Shown one piece after another: positions 35,982-44,789 of a stretch of 64,000 bases of DNA. The translations under genes and the position numbers were made by a program. The stretch is from Diplocloster agilis (GTDB taxonomy: Bacteria; Bacillota; Clostridia; Lachnospirales; Lachnospiraceae). The DNA lies in the NCBI RefSeq assembly GCF_019042275.1, contig NZ_JAHQCW010000008.1:1-64000 (forward strand), in the 5' to 3' direction. The notes beneath the pieces are model-generated. The model saw only the letters and a program-made list of their open reading frames with translations, was not told where the DNA came from and searched no databases. The number at the start of each line of letters is the position of its first letter. Position 1 is the stretch's first letter.

Positions 35982-36503
35982 ATGGCAATCGGACAACGTA
36001 TCAAATTTTTCCGCAATAGAAAAGGAATGACACAAAAGCAGCTTGGGGAAATTCTAGGCTTTCTCGGCAAAACCTCTGATGTCCGTATGGCACAATATGA
36101 GTCAGAAGCCAGAGTGCCTAAGATTGATCTTGTAAAAGAAATGGCCGGTATCTTTGATATCAGTACCCACGCCCTCACTGTACCCAACATAGACACCTAC
36201 ATCGGACTTATGCACACCCTCTTTACATTAGAAGATGTGTACGGACTTAAAATAAGTGAAATAGACGGGGAACTTTGTCTGCGTCTGGACAAGTCCAATC
36301 GTGATAACTATACTTCTCTGTTCAATATGTTTCAGGCGTGGCAGCAAATGTCTGCCAAGTTGGAACAAGGCGAGATCACCAAAGAAGAATACGATCAATG
36401 GCGCTACAAATATCCCGAACTTGATACTTCCCATCATTGGGCAAAAGCTCCATCTAAAGCACTTAGCGATTTTCTTGTGAGTGAATTGAAAAAAGAAAAA
36501 TAA
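35982..36503 (+). CDS. XRE-family regulator with C-terminal extension
   Basis: A 173-residue protein. An N-terminal helix-turn-helix (RIKFFRNRKGMTQKQLGEIL, then VRMAQYESEARVPKIDLV) is followed by a 100-residue domain ending in DFLVSELKKEK. Proteins of this type occur in Clostridia with mobile elements. AAGGAG precedes the ATG. It likely controls the nuclease gene upstream. Confidence 0.8.
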   Translation: MAIGQRIKFFRNRKGMTQKQLGEILGFLGKTSDVRMAQYESEARVPKIDLVKEMAGIFDISTHALTVPNIDTYIGLMHTLFTLEDVYGLKISEIDGELCLRLDKSNRDNYTSLFNMFQAWQQMSAKLEQGEITKEEYDQWRYKYPELDTSHHWAKAPSKALSDFLVSELKKEK

Positions 36504-36509
36504 GCATAA

Positions 36510-36566
36510 AAAAACCTTACCAACTTTTTGTTCCATTTCTGGAAACTAAAAATCAGTAAGGTTTTT
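36510..36566 (+). terminator. Hairpin terminator after the XRE gene
   Basis: AAAAACCTTAC and GTAAGGTTTTT pair across a long loop, seven bases after the stop codon, with a T-run at the 3' side. The next 190 bases up to guaA show no gene. Confidence 0.7.
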
Positions 36567-36754
36567 CTATGCTATTTGAAGTAAAATAACTTCGTTGTCG
36601 TGACATTCGCCAACTGAATATGCAAGCATATTCGTTTGGCTTATTGTACGCGCACATTATGTCAGTAGGTATCAAATGTTGCCAAATCATTGCCACGCAC
36701 TAAACAAATTTGTTTGAAACCCGCATAAATACTAGGTTTTTTCAACCGGTAAAC

Positions 36755-38296
36755 TCACTCGAATTCAATCGTAGCCGGCGGCTTCCCCGTACAATCATAC
36801 AGTACCCGATTCACATGCATAACCTCATTCACAATCCGGCTGGACACCTTCCCAATCACATCCCAAGGCAGCTCCGCCGCATCCGCCGTCATAAAATCCG
36901 TAGTATTCACCGCTCTCAACGCGATCGCATAGTCATAAGTCCTCTCATCCCCCATAACTCCAACCGACCGCATATTCGTAAGCGCGGCAAAATACTGTCC
37001 AACCGTCTTATCCAGCCCGGCATTCGCCATCTCCTCCCGGAAGATACCATCCGCCTCCTGTAGAATCTGTATCTTCTCCTCCGACACATCGCCGATAATC
37101 CGGATGGCCAGCCCCGGCCCCGGGAATGGCTGCCGGAATACCAGCTTCTCCGGGATTCCCAGCTCTAACCCAGCCTTCCTGACTTCATCCTTAAATAAAT
37201 CCCGTAACGGTTCGATAATCTCCTTAAAATCCACATAATCCGGCAGTCCTCCCACATTGTGGTGAGACTTGATCACCGCCGAATCCCCCAGGCCGCTCTC
37301 AATTACATCCGGATAAATCGTCCCCTGCACCAGAAAATCCACAGCTCCGATCTTCTTCGCCTCTTCCTCAAACACCCGGATAAACTCTTCGCCAATAATC
37401 TTCCGCTTCCGCTCAGGCTCCGCAACCCCGGCCAATTTCACATAAAACCGCTGCTGTGCGTTCACCCGGATAAAGTTCAGGTCATAAGGCCCGTTCGGCC
37501 CGAACACCTCTTCCACCTCATCCCCTTCATCCTTCCGAAGCAGCCCGTGGTCTACGAACACACAGGTCAGCTGTTTTCCGACCGCCTTAGACAGCAGTAC
37601 CGCCGCTACCGAAGAATCCACGCCGCCGGACAGGGCTAACAATACTTTTCCATTCCCTACCTTCTCACGCAGTCCCCGGATCGTCGTCTCCACGAACGAA
37701 TCCATCTTCCAGTCCCCGGCGCAGCCGCAGACTTCGAACAGGAAATTCGCCAGCATTTTCATGCCTTCCTGCGTGTGCACCACTTCAGGATGGAACTGTA
37801 CGGCATATAACCGCTCCGCCACATTTTCCACCGCGGCCACCGGACAGGACTCCGTAACCGCGCAGATGCGGAAACCATCGGCCGGTTTCTCTATATAATC
37901 CGTGTGGCTCATCCAGCACACCGAATTTGTCAACACATTCCCAAATAATTTGGATGAGTTATCCACATTTACTTCCATTTTTCCATATTCCCGCACAGGA
38001 GCCTGGGTTACTTTCCCCCCCAGCTGATGCATCATCATCTGCGCTCCATAGCAGATCCCCAGGATCGGGATTCCCAGTTTAAATATACCCGGATCACACA
38101 GAGGAGAATCCTCTCCATAGACGCTGTTCGGTCCGCCCGTAAAAATAATACCCTTTGGATTCATTTCCTTAATCTTGTCCAGGCTTAAATGGTAAGGATG
38201 AACCTCACAATACACATGACACTCTCTTACCCGTCTGGCTATCAACTGATTATACTGTCCGCCAAAATCCAACACGATTACTAATTCTCTATCCAC
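36755..38296 (-). CDS. guaA: GMP synthase (glutamine-hydrolysing)
   Basis: A 513-residue enzyme that converts XMP, glutamine and ATP to GMP. The class I glutaminase domain has the nucleophile Cys82 in GICYGAQ and His/Glu in QFHPEV. The ATP-pyrophosphatase loop LSGGVDSSV is near residue 230. The C-terminal dimerisation domain ends KPPATIEFE. The true start is the GTG at 38296, preceded by AGGAGGAATAAC; the longer in-frame frame upstream is not part of the family. It has a leader of about 330 nt with no riboswitch I recognise. Confidence 0.97.
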   Translation of the reverse strand: MDRELVIVLDFGGQYNQLIARRVRECHVYCEVHPYHLSLDKIKEMNPKGIIFTGGPNSVYGEDSPLCDPGIFKLGIPILGICYGAQMMMHQLGGKVTQAPVREYGKMEVNVDNSSKLFGNVLTNSVCWMSHTDYIEKPADGFRICAVTESCPVAAVENVAERLYAVQFHPEVVHTQEGMKMLANFLFEVCGCAGDWKMDSFVETTIRGLREKVGNGKVLLALSGGVDSSVAAVLLSKAVGKQLTCVFVDHGLLRKDEGDEVEEVFGPNGPYDLNFIRVNAQQRFYVKLAGVAEPERKRKIIGEEFIRVFEEEAKKIGAVDFLVQGTIYPDVIESGLGDSAVIKSHHNVGGLPDYVDFKEIIEPLRDLFKDEVRKAGLELGIPEKLVFRQPFPGPGLAIRIIGDVSEEKIQILQEADGIFREEMANAGLDKTVGQYFAALTNMRSVGVMGDERTYDYAIALRAVNTTDFMTADAAELPWDVIGKVSSRIVNEVMHVNRVLYDCTGKPPATIEFE

Positions 38297-38551
38297 GTTA
38301 TTCCTCCTGTATGTTCGATTCACCCTGTTCCCCTGATTCCACAGCATCCCGGAAAAACTCCCGATTCCGCTTGCGGAAATTGCACCATACAACCACTATT
38401 CGAAACTTCAGGCGGTAAAGCCTTCCTTTCAACCCCAAACGGTTCACCCGCTCACTGATCTGCCAATGCCCCGTTCTTTACTACAGCCCATAAACTAATC
38501 CACATTTCTGTATGCCAGCCTTTATAAATATCCAGCATACCGGAAATCTTC

Positions 38552-38593
38552 CCACTTTAAAATCACTACTTTAAAATCACCACTTTAAAATCC
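38552..38593. repeat. Three tandem 14-bp repeats in the guaA leader
   Basis: Three consecutive copies of CYACTTTAAAATCM lie about 35 bp downstream of the guaA promoter. Confidence 0.8.
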
Positions 38594-38626
38594 ATAAGAT
38601 TATTTTCTAGGAAATAGTTTCTCTAC

Positions 38627-38656
38627 ATTATAAAATATGATACCTCTAATTGACAA
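38627..38656 (-). promoter_or_regulatory. Putative guaA promoter
   Basis: TTGTCA (38651-38656) and TATAAT (38627-38632) are spaced 18 bp on the minus strand. The transcript would start about 325 bp before the GTG codon and includes the tandem 14-bp repeats and a GGAAGGCTTTACCGCC stem-like segment. Confidence 0.55.
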
Positions 38657-38696
38657 GTATTGATTTTTACACCTTCTATATCCGCTTATAAATCAT

Positions 38697-40070
38697 CTAT
38701 ATCCTCTGCAGCTTCCACTTCCCGCGCACAAACCGCGTTACAAAGCAAACCGCCCGGCATAACCAGTCTATTGTCATCGCTACCCAGACTCCAAACACGC
38801 CCCAGCCCAAAAACTTCGCCAGAACATAACTAAATCCAATCCTGCACACCCACATGGATACGATCGCTACGATCATCGTAAACTTCACATCGTTCGAAGC
38901 CCGCAATGCATTCGGCAGCGTAAACGAAGACGGCCAGATCACCATACAGCACACCGCATGATAAATCAATATCTCTGTTGTCAGCTTCCCGGTCTCCGGC
39001 GTCAGATTATACGCCATCACGATCAGCGGACATCCCAGAACCACTACCAGATTTGTCACGATCATGAACACATGCGTCAGAAACATTAATTTCTTCGTAT
39101 AATAGGTAACCTGTCCATAATCCCCGGCCCCCACGCACTGGGACACCACCGTCACTACCGCCAGGCTCAGAGCCGATCCCGGCAGTATCTGGAACAGCCC
39201 CACGCTATTGCACACCGCGTTGGCCGCGATAGCCGTAGTTCCAAAAGAAGTAACGAGACTCAGCACCAATATTTTCCCCAGCTGGAACATACTGTTCTCC
39301 AGCCCGTTCGGTATCCCGATATGCAGGATCTTCTTCACCAGATGCCGGTTAAACCGCCATTCAAATTTTTTACTCAGATGGATCTGCCGCTTCTCCTGAC
39401 GCAGCAGCACCAGGATCACCACCGAAGCTACGATTCTTGAGACCAGCGTCGCGATCGCCGCGCCCGCAACACCGATACCCGCGCCATAGATCAGAATCGC
39501 ATTCCCAGTAATGTTAATCACGTTCATCAGCAGGGAGATCATCATTGAGATCCGGGAATTTCCCATCGCCCGGAACAGCGCGGCACAGGCGTTATACACA
39601 GACAGAAATGGAAGCGACACCCCCGTAATCAGCAGGTAAATCTTCGCGTTCTCCATAACATTTGCATCGATCCGTCCAAACACATGGCTTAATATAAACT
39701 GATGCGCCACTAACAAAACCATCATAATAGCAAAAGAAGAGACTAAGGTAAATAAAACAAGCTGATCAGCCGCTTTACATGCCCTCTCTTCTCTCTTCTG
39801 CCCGATATAATGCCCGGAGACCACAGCCCCGCCGGTCGCCATAGCCGTAAAGACATTGATTAACAGCACGGTAACCGTATCCACCAGGGAAACCCCGGAG
39901 ACCGCCTCTTCTCCTACGCCGGAAATCATGATCGTATCCGCCATACCGACCATGACTACCAAAAGCTGTTCTATAATTAATGGTATGATTAACTTTCGAA
40001 GATCCCCGTTTGAAAATAATCTCTTTGGTTCAGCCGCCAGTTCTGTCTTTTGTTGTATCTGCTCTTCCAT
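38697..40070 (-). CDS. MATE-family multidrug/cation efflux transporter
   Basis: A 457-residue membrane protein with about twelve hydrophobic helices in two similar halves. The family opening LRKLIIPLIIEQLLVVMVGMADTIMIS and VGMADTIMISG are diagnostic for MATE antiporters, which use a sodium or proton gradient to export drugs. I placed the start at the ATG at 40070 (AAGGGGG upstream); a longer in-frame extension of 54 residues is not conserved in the family. The substrate is unknown. Confidence 0.92.
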   Translation of the reverse strand: MEEQIQQKTELAAEPKRLFSNGDLRKLIIPLIIEQLLVVMVGMADTIMISGVGEEAVSGVSLVDTVTVLLINVFTAMATGGAVVSGHYIGQKREERACKAADQLVLFTLVSSFAIMMVLLVAHQFILSHVFGRIDANVMENAKIYLLITGVSLPFLSVYNACAALFRAMGNSRISMMISLLMNVINITGNAILIYGAGIGVAGAAIATLVSRIVASVVILVLLRQEKRQIHLSKKFEWRFNRHLVKKILHIGIPNGLENSMFQLGKILVLSLVTSFGTTAIAANAVCNSVGLFQILPGSALSLAVVTVVSQCVGAGDYGQVTYYTKKLMFLTHVFMIVTNLVVVLGCPLIVMAYNLTPETGKLTTEILIYHAVCCMVIWPSSFTLPNALRASNDVKFTMIVAIVSMWVCRIGFSYVLAKFLGWGVFGVWVAMTIDWLCRAVCFVTRFVRGKWKLQRI

Positions 40071-40241
40071 CTCTATCCCCCTTAATGCAATTTTCATTGT
40101 AAACGTTTGGTTAAGAAAGTCAATCTCTTTAACCCACAAAATTTTACACGATCCTTTAGGAAATATGTCAATTTTTCCAAACGGCCCTCCTCGATACATT
40201 CTAATTGTCAAATCCGTTACATCCCAATCCACTCCGAAATA

Positions 40242-40307
40242 GACCTGTCCCTAATTGGCCAAAAAGTCGAAATGGACATGTCCCAAATTGATCAGTTTGG
40301 GCATGTC
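40242..40307. repeat. ACATGT-type repeat and hairpin
   Basis: GACATGTCCCAAA pairs with TTTGGGCATGTC (40275-40307), preceded by a weaker copy (GACCTGTCCC at 40242). The same GGGACATGTCC motif forms an array at 62907-63006. It lies in the gap between the MATE gene and spoIIID, which otherwise holds no gene. Confidence 0.65.
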
Positions 40308-40457
40308 AAAACAAAACGACAGAATCCGGATGCGCAGCGGTATGGGCCGCCGGCGCGCAGGGGCTTGTAAACCGGGTACGCGTAATGCATCCTAGTTGGA
40401 CAAGCCTCTTCCCAGAGTCCGTCGTTTCTGTTTTTGATTTCCGGCCTAAGAGGCAGA

Positions 40458-40730
40458 CTACTCCTGAACCTCTTCACTCTCATGCTGATGAAGATATTTC
40501 TCCCGAGTAGCTAAGCCGCCTCTTATATGGCGTTCTGACTTATTGACATCCAATACTTTGCGAGCCTGCCGGGCCAATGCGGGATTGATTTGGAGCAGGC
40601 GATCCGTTACATCCTTGTGCACGGTCGACTTGGAGATGCCAAATTTCTTCGCGGTTTGACGCACTGTGGCATTGTAGTCGATTATGTAATTGGCGATGTC
40701 AATCGCGCGTTCTTCTATATAGCCTTTCAA
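40458..40730 (-). CDS. spoIIID: Sporulation transcription factor SpoIIID
   Basis: A 90-residue mother-cell regulator. The opening YIEERAIDIANYIIDYNATV, helix-turn-helix TVRQTAKKFGISKSTVHKDV and tail LDVNKSERHIRGGLATREKY are diagnostic. It binds DNA as a monomer to adjust sigma-E-dependent genes. Translation appears to begin at a TTG preceded by GGGGGA. Its presence marks the host as an endospore-forming Firmicute. Confidence 0.96.
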   Translation of the reverse strand: MKGYIEERAIDIANYIIDYNATVRQTAKKFGISKSTVHKDVTDRLLQINPALARQARKVLDVNKSERHIRGGLATREKYLHQHESEEVQE

Positions 40731-40961
40731 GGAAATCCCCCTACAATTTCGATGTTTTTACATTGTATGCAGGGAAGGGAACGGTTAGTACCGTTTTTCT
40801 GAGGGATTTCACTTTTGGGAATCCATGCGGCTTTGCTATTCTTTTGCGTTCGAAATTATACACTTAAATTTATCTGTATCTCGTTTCTTTAGCTTTCTTA
40901 AATTTTATAATATTTCTATTATTCCTTTACATTTTCCCGGACAAATTTCATAATAATAAGA

Positions 40962-41001
40962 GAAAGACTTTCCGTTATTTTATAATTAGAGAAAGGCTTT
41001 C
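40962..41001 (+). promoter_or_regulatory. NADH oxidase promoter with paired palindromes
   Basis: TATAAT (40981-40986) lies between two identical-type dyads, GAAAGACTTTC (40962-40972) and GAAAGGCTTTC (40991-41001), 29 bp apart centre to centre. The arrangement suggests a dimeric regulator clamping the promoter. No good -35 is present. The rest of the 300-bp gap is A/T-rich with no gene. Confidence 0.55.
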
Positions 41002-41031
41002 TGGCGAAAATAAAATCAGGAGGAACAAGCA

Positions 41032-42366
41032 ATGGAAAAAATCGTTGTGATAGGTGCTAATCATGCTGGAACTGCCGCACTAAACACTATACTGGATAAC
41101 TATAAGGGAAAAGAGGTCGTCGCCTTTGACGCCAATTCAAACATCAGCTTTCTCGGATGCGGAATGGCGCTCTGGATCGGGAATCAGATCGACGGCCCAG
41201 AAGGCCTCTTCTATTCCAATAAGGAAACACTGGAATCAAAGGGAGCCAGAATCTATATGGAGACCCCGGTGGACACAATTGACTTCGATAACCGCATTGT
41301 ACACGCCACCGGAAAAGACGGCACAAAGTATGCCCAGCCCTACGACCGTCTGATCCTGGCCACCGGCTCTTTGCCTATCGCTCCGGCCATGGAGGGCATT
41401 ACCCTTCAGAATGTCCAGTATGTAAAGCTATACCAGAATGCCCAGGATGTCATCGATAAGTTAAAGGATCCGTCGATCCGCAAAGTTACCATAGTAGGCG
41501 GCGGCTACATCGGAGTGGAACTGGCCGAAGCCTTCGTCCGCAATGGCAGGGACGTCACCCTCATCGACTGCGCCCCCCATGTACTGGGAAATTATTATGA
41601 TGTGGAATATTGCCGCAGAATGGAAGAGACGCTCAGTGACCACGGCATTCATCTCGTTTTGAATACAGGCGTAGAGGCGCTGGAAGGCTCGGAAAAGGTA
41701 GAACGGGTCGTAACCGGCAGCGGTACCTTCGATACGGACATGGTGGTCCTGGCTATTGGTTTCCGTCCCAACAATGTGCTGGGCAAAGATCATCTGGCAC
41801 TGTTTAAAAACGGCGCCTATCAGGTAAACCGCCGTCAGCAGACCAGCCTTCCCGATGTTTACGCCATCGGAGACTGTGCTACCGTTTATGATAACTCCAT
41901 TCAGGATACCAGTTATATCGCTCTGGCTACGAACGCCGTTCGAAGCGGTATCATCGCCGCCCACAATGCCTGCGGCACTCATCTGGAGTCTCCCGGCGTG
42001 CAGGGCTCCAATGCGATCCGCATATTCGGCCTGAATATGGTGTCAACCGGGATGACATTGGCCCGGGCGGAGAAGTTGGGCTATGACGCCGCTGTGTCGG
42101 ATTTCGAGGATCTGCAGAAACCGGCGTTTATCCGGGAGGACAACTATAAAGTGAATATCCGTATCGTCTATGACCGTAAGACACGGCAGATCCTGGGGGC
42201 CCAGATGTGCTCGGATTATGATATTTCGATGGGGATTCATATGTTTTCACTGGCTATTCAGGAGCAGGTTACCATCGACCGGCTGAAACTGCTGGATGTG
42301 TTCTTCCTGCCGCACTTTAACCAGCCTTATAATTATATTACAATGGCTGCGTTAGGAGCGATTTAA
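41032..42366 (+). CDS. nox: NADH oxidase / CoA-disulfide-reductase-type flavoprotein
   Basis: A 444-residue FAD enzyme. An N-terminal dinucleotide fold ([12 protein letters not shown]), single redox-active Cys43 in [12 protein letters not shown], a second NAD-binding fold ([17 protein letters not shown]), and the FAD motif [10 protein letters not shown] are all present. The C-terminal dimerisation domain ends [16 protein letters not shown]. Single-cysteine members reduce oxygen to water via a sulfenate, protecting anaerobes from oxygen and regenerating NAD. AGGAGG precedes the ATG. Paired dyads at the promoter imply stress control. Confidence 0.93.
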   Translation: MEKIVVIGANHAGTAALNTILDNYKGKEVVAFDANSNISFLGCGMALWIGNQIDGPEGLFYSNKETLESKGARIYMETPVDTIDFDNRIVHATGKDGTKYAQPYDRLILATGSLPIAPAMEGITLQNVQYVKLYQNAQDVIDKLKDPSIRKVTIVGGGYIGVELAEAFVRNGRDVTLIDCAPHVLGNYYDVEYCRRMEETLSDHGIHLVLNTGVEALEGSEKVERVVTGSGTFDTDMVVLAIGFRPNNVLGKDHLALFKNGAYQVNRRQQTSLPDVYAIGDCATVYDNSIQDTSYIALATNAVRSGIIAAHNACGTHLESPGVQGSNAIRIFGLNMVSTGMTLARAEKLGYDAAVSDFEDLQKPAFIREDNYKVNIRIVYDRKTRQILGAQMCSDYDISMGIHMFSLAIQEQVTIDRLKLLDVFFLPHFNQPYNYITMAALGAI

Positions 42367-42407
42367 CGGATTATCGGAAATAGCATAAATGCGCAATCTT
42401 AAAGTAA

Positions 42408-42496
42408 AATATATAGCTCTGTGATATCCCCCCTTCTAAGCAACAAGTTTTTTTACTTGCCTGCCCGGAAGGAAGCATGTCACAGAGCTATATATT
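42408..42496. repeat. Inverted repeat enclosing a dispersed short repeat
   Basis: Perfect 17-bp arms (AATATATAGCTCTGTGA at 42408-42424; complement at 42480-42496) flank a 46-bp unit (42433-42478) that resembles 21297-21349. It lies between the oxidase stop and the convergent acetyltransferase; it may act as a terminator or be a miniature mobile element. Confidence 0.65.
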
Positions 42497-42644
42497 CTGC
42501 TTTTATTTATATCTGCTTTTATTTTTATCAGTCTTAATTACTGCGTCGGTCTTAAAAAGGTCTGGCCGGAATCTGAAGCAAGGCGTCGTGCCTTTCATGT
42601 CTCTTCCGCTTGGATTTTTCGGAATCTCGCTGCCTCAAAGAAAT

Positions 42645-43280
42645 TTATTTCAAAAACGCGTGACTGTGAATATAAAACTCTTCCTGGCTCGGCTGGTATT
42701 TTTTCTCCATTTTCCCCAGCCCGTCGTCAAAGCGCTGTGCTTCTTCCTCGTCGATCTGCATGAGCGGACTATCGTAATAAATCCATTTTCTGCCGTCCAA
42801 CGCATCTGCCTTAAGCTCTTTTACCAACATCGCCGCCGGAAATGTTCCGTCTTCAATACAGACGTTGTACTTTTTACAGCTCTTAAAACCGCGGCTTACA
42901 TAATTGCCCGGATTCCCGAATATTACAATCACCTCGTATCCAAGTCCAGCCGCTTTTTCAAAGGAATATTCCAGCAGCATTTTTCCATACCCCTTTCTCT
43001 GGTACTCCGGCAAAATGCTGACGGGCCCAAAGGTGATGATTTGCTTTTCTTCCCCGTTTTCGTCCACCAGCCTTGCTTTCGTATACATGACATTTCCGAT
43101 TATTTGACCGTCTTTTTCGATCACAAAGTCCAATTCAGGCAGAAAATCTTTATGCTGCCGCATGATATGAACTAAATAGTGCTCAGCACATCCTGGAATA
43201 TATAAATTATAAAAAGCCTTTCTGGTGATTTCTTCTACTTTCTTATAGTCCGTTTCCTGTTCGTTTCTGATCTTTATCAT
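42645..43280 (-). CDS. GNAT-family N-acetyltransferase (YhbS-like)
   Basis: A 211-residue acetyltransferase. The acetyl-CoA loop is LPEYQRKGYGKMLLEYSFEKA (residues about 90-110) preceded by ITFGPVSI, and followed by IVIFGNPGNYVSRGFKSC, a pattern typical of the YhbS group. The ATG at 43280 is preceded by a hairpin-GGAGGA module related to that in front of the first cysteine desulfidase. The substrate is unknown. Confidence 0.88.
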   Translation of the reverse strand: MIKIRNEQETDYKKVEEITRKAFYNLYIPGCAEHYLVHIMRQHKDFLPELDFVIEKDGQIIGNVMYTKARLVDENGEEKQIITFGPVSILPEYQRKGYGKMLLEYSFEKAAGLGYEVIVIFGNPGNYVSRGFKSCKKYNVCIEDGTFPAAMLVKELKADALDGRKWIYYDSPLMQIDEEEAQRFDDGLGKMEKKYQPSQEEFYIHSHAFLK

Positions 43281-43284
43281 GTTT

Positions 43285-43310
43285 TCCTCCGGCGGCGCAT
43301 GTACTGCGCC
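43285..43310 (-). repeat. Hairpin plus Shine-Dalgarno module, third copy
   Basis: GGCGCAGTACATGCGCC followed by GCCGGAGGA matches the modules at 1523-1549 and 1575-1601. Relative to those, one C-G pair of the stem is swapped to G-C, a compensatory change that preserves the hairpin. Confidence 0.65.
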
Positions 43311-43474
43311 GTAATTCTAATTCTACGTAAATAGGTTCTCTTAACCCATTTTTTGCATGTACGTTCAAGCATTTAAGACTTAAAAAGTCTCACGATTTTA
43401 GCATATTAATTCTTTTAGTGTTTCAAATCCTCTTCTACCTTCACGAATTCATTGTGCATCCTATGTCTTCCTCA

Positions 43475-43743
43475 TTATACCTTTATACTTCCGTTATCAT
43501 TTACTAAATGCCACTTTGCATACCTATTTTTCCCCGTTGCTGCAATAATCTCATCCTTTTTCATGGCCTGAAGTAAATTAGAAATTTTCTTCGATTTCTG
43601 TTCATCGCTCAGCACTTCTGGCAAAGCTTTTTCCAGCACTTCCATTAATTCTTGCTTGCCGGCATCATCCATTGATTGTAAAGCTTTCAAAATTAATTGC
43701 TTACAGATATCATCATCCAGACCTTTATTCCGAACCTGTGTAA
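43475..43743 (-). pseudogene. C-terminal remnant of an AlbA/RecG-like ATP-binding protein
   Basis: An open frame of about 85 residues begins without a start (FTQVRNKGLDDDICKQL) and ends in ISNLLQAMKKDEIIAATGKN then RYAKWHLV. This is the usual winged-helix C-terminus of large RNA-binding/ATP-binding (AlbA_2, RecG-like) proteins of Clostridia. A stop codon precedes it and the rest of the gene is absent, so it is a relic. Confidence 0.6.
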
Positions 43744-43889
43744 ATCATATGGTTCCGCCTTTCTAACTCTTCTATGACTAATTTCTATGACTATTCAAGG
43801 ACTTTCCAGAACTAATTTTATCCTGCTTTTAGTCATAGTTCAAGATTAGAAACTTAAAAAGCAAGCGTTTTTATTTATATATATAAAGA

Positions 43890-43928
43890 GAGCATATCAG
43901 TAAAAGATTTTGTCTTAATGATATGCTC
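43890..43928. terminator. Hairpin downstream of the vanW end
   Basis: GAGCATATCA pairs with TGATATGCTC over a 19-nt A/T-rich loop in an otherwise gene-free gap. It could end transcripts from the van-like operon, although it is 200 bp beyond vanW. Confidence 0.4.
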
Positions 43929-44132
43929 CTTCATTGTTATTCCATATTTATTTCTGCGACCACTTTAAATAATTGGCTGATACCCACAGAAGAGTTAGAT
44001 TAAAATAAATATTTACCTGCTATCCAATATGGCTGCTTTTAAATTTATCATCCTCCCATATTATAATCCAAAAGCTTTGTATCTTTTGTCAAATTTGACT
44101 TTGCTAAATTTCTTTACAAGACTATCCGAAAC

Positions 44133-44789
44133 CTATAGCGCAGACACCTCTTCCGGCAGCGGAACCGGTCGGTCTGCCAATATGCATCCATAAAGGTTAT
44201 CCTCGTCAAACGAGAAATCCAGCTGAAACGTGGCATTGGATTCATTTTTCACTTTAAGGTCAAGCCAGCCCTCGCTAACCGTCGCATCCACCCAGCTCGG
44301 CACTCCTGATTCCGGTACCGGGAAGCTGTGTTTCGCATGGTTATGATGCTCCACCACAGTTAAAGGCGTGTGTTGGAACAGCCAGTAGAGAAGATTGCTC
44401 AACTGGCAGAGCCCTCCCCCGTAGACCCCCTGGATCTCGCCGTGCACCAGGCAGAGGCCGTCTTTATAGCGTTCCTTTCTGTCCGCATACCGCGCCAGAT
44501 GCCAGAACGAAAAAGTCTCGCCGGGGCGGATCAGTATATGATCCATGGTCTTCACCGCCAGCTTCAGATTATGAACCTTGTTGTATTGATACCGGATATC
44601 GTATCCTGTATTCGGATTGATTAACAGCGAATGGGTCTCGAAGATCAGATGCGGCAGCAGGCCCTCTTCCTTCGTATGGCTATAAATAGCCTTGTCAAAT
44701 TTCATTTTCAGGTAAAACAGAAATTTTCTCTGCTTCTGCCGCAGGGGCAGAAGAAAGGGAAATAACTCCGTCAGCCGTTTCCTCTTCAT
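44133..44789 (-). CDS. vanW: VanW-family protein
   Basis: A 218-residue protein with the full VanW core: PGETFSFWHLARYADRKERY (residues 87-106) and GVYGGGLCQLSNLLYWL (122-138), then HNHAKHSFPVPESGVPSWVDATV. VanW occurs in vanB- and vanG-type glycopeptide-resistance operons, with unknown biochemical function. Its ATG overlaps the antiporter stop by four bases, so it is translationally coupled as the last gene of the operon. Confidence 0.93.
   Translation of the reverse strand: MKRKRLTELFPFLLPLRQKQRKFLFYLKMKFDKAIYSHTKEEGLLPHLIFETHSLLINPNTGYDIRYQYNKVHNLKLAVKTMDHILIRPGETFSFWHLARYADRKERYKDGLCLVHGEIQGVYGGGLCQLSNLLYWLFQHTPLTVVEHHNHAKHSFPVPESGVPSWVDATVSEGWLDLKVKNESNATFQLDFSFDEDNLYGCILADRPVPLPEEVSAL

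Noticed and set aside
36710-37639. Plus-strand frames opposite guaA
   Set aside because: Basic, low-complexity shadows of the guaA coding strand with no supporting signals.
38297-38660. Purine or PRPP riboswitch in the guaA leader
   Set aside because: None of the conserved core sequences of purine or ykkC-type riboswitches could be identified; only tandem repeats and a weak stem were seen.
40242-40307. Terminator of the MATE or spoIIID gene
   Set aside because: It lies upstream of the MATE gene and downstream of spoIIID, but the stem is not followed by a T-run; its relation to the 62.9-kb array makes a dispersed repeat more likely.
42477-43175. Plus-strand 232-codon frame opposite the acetyltransferase
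   Set aside because: Antisense to a clear GNAT gene and phenylalanine/leucine-rich without domain features.
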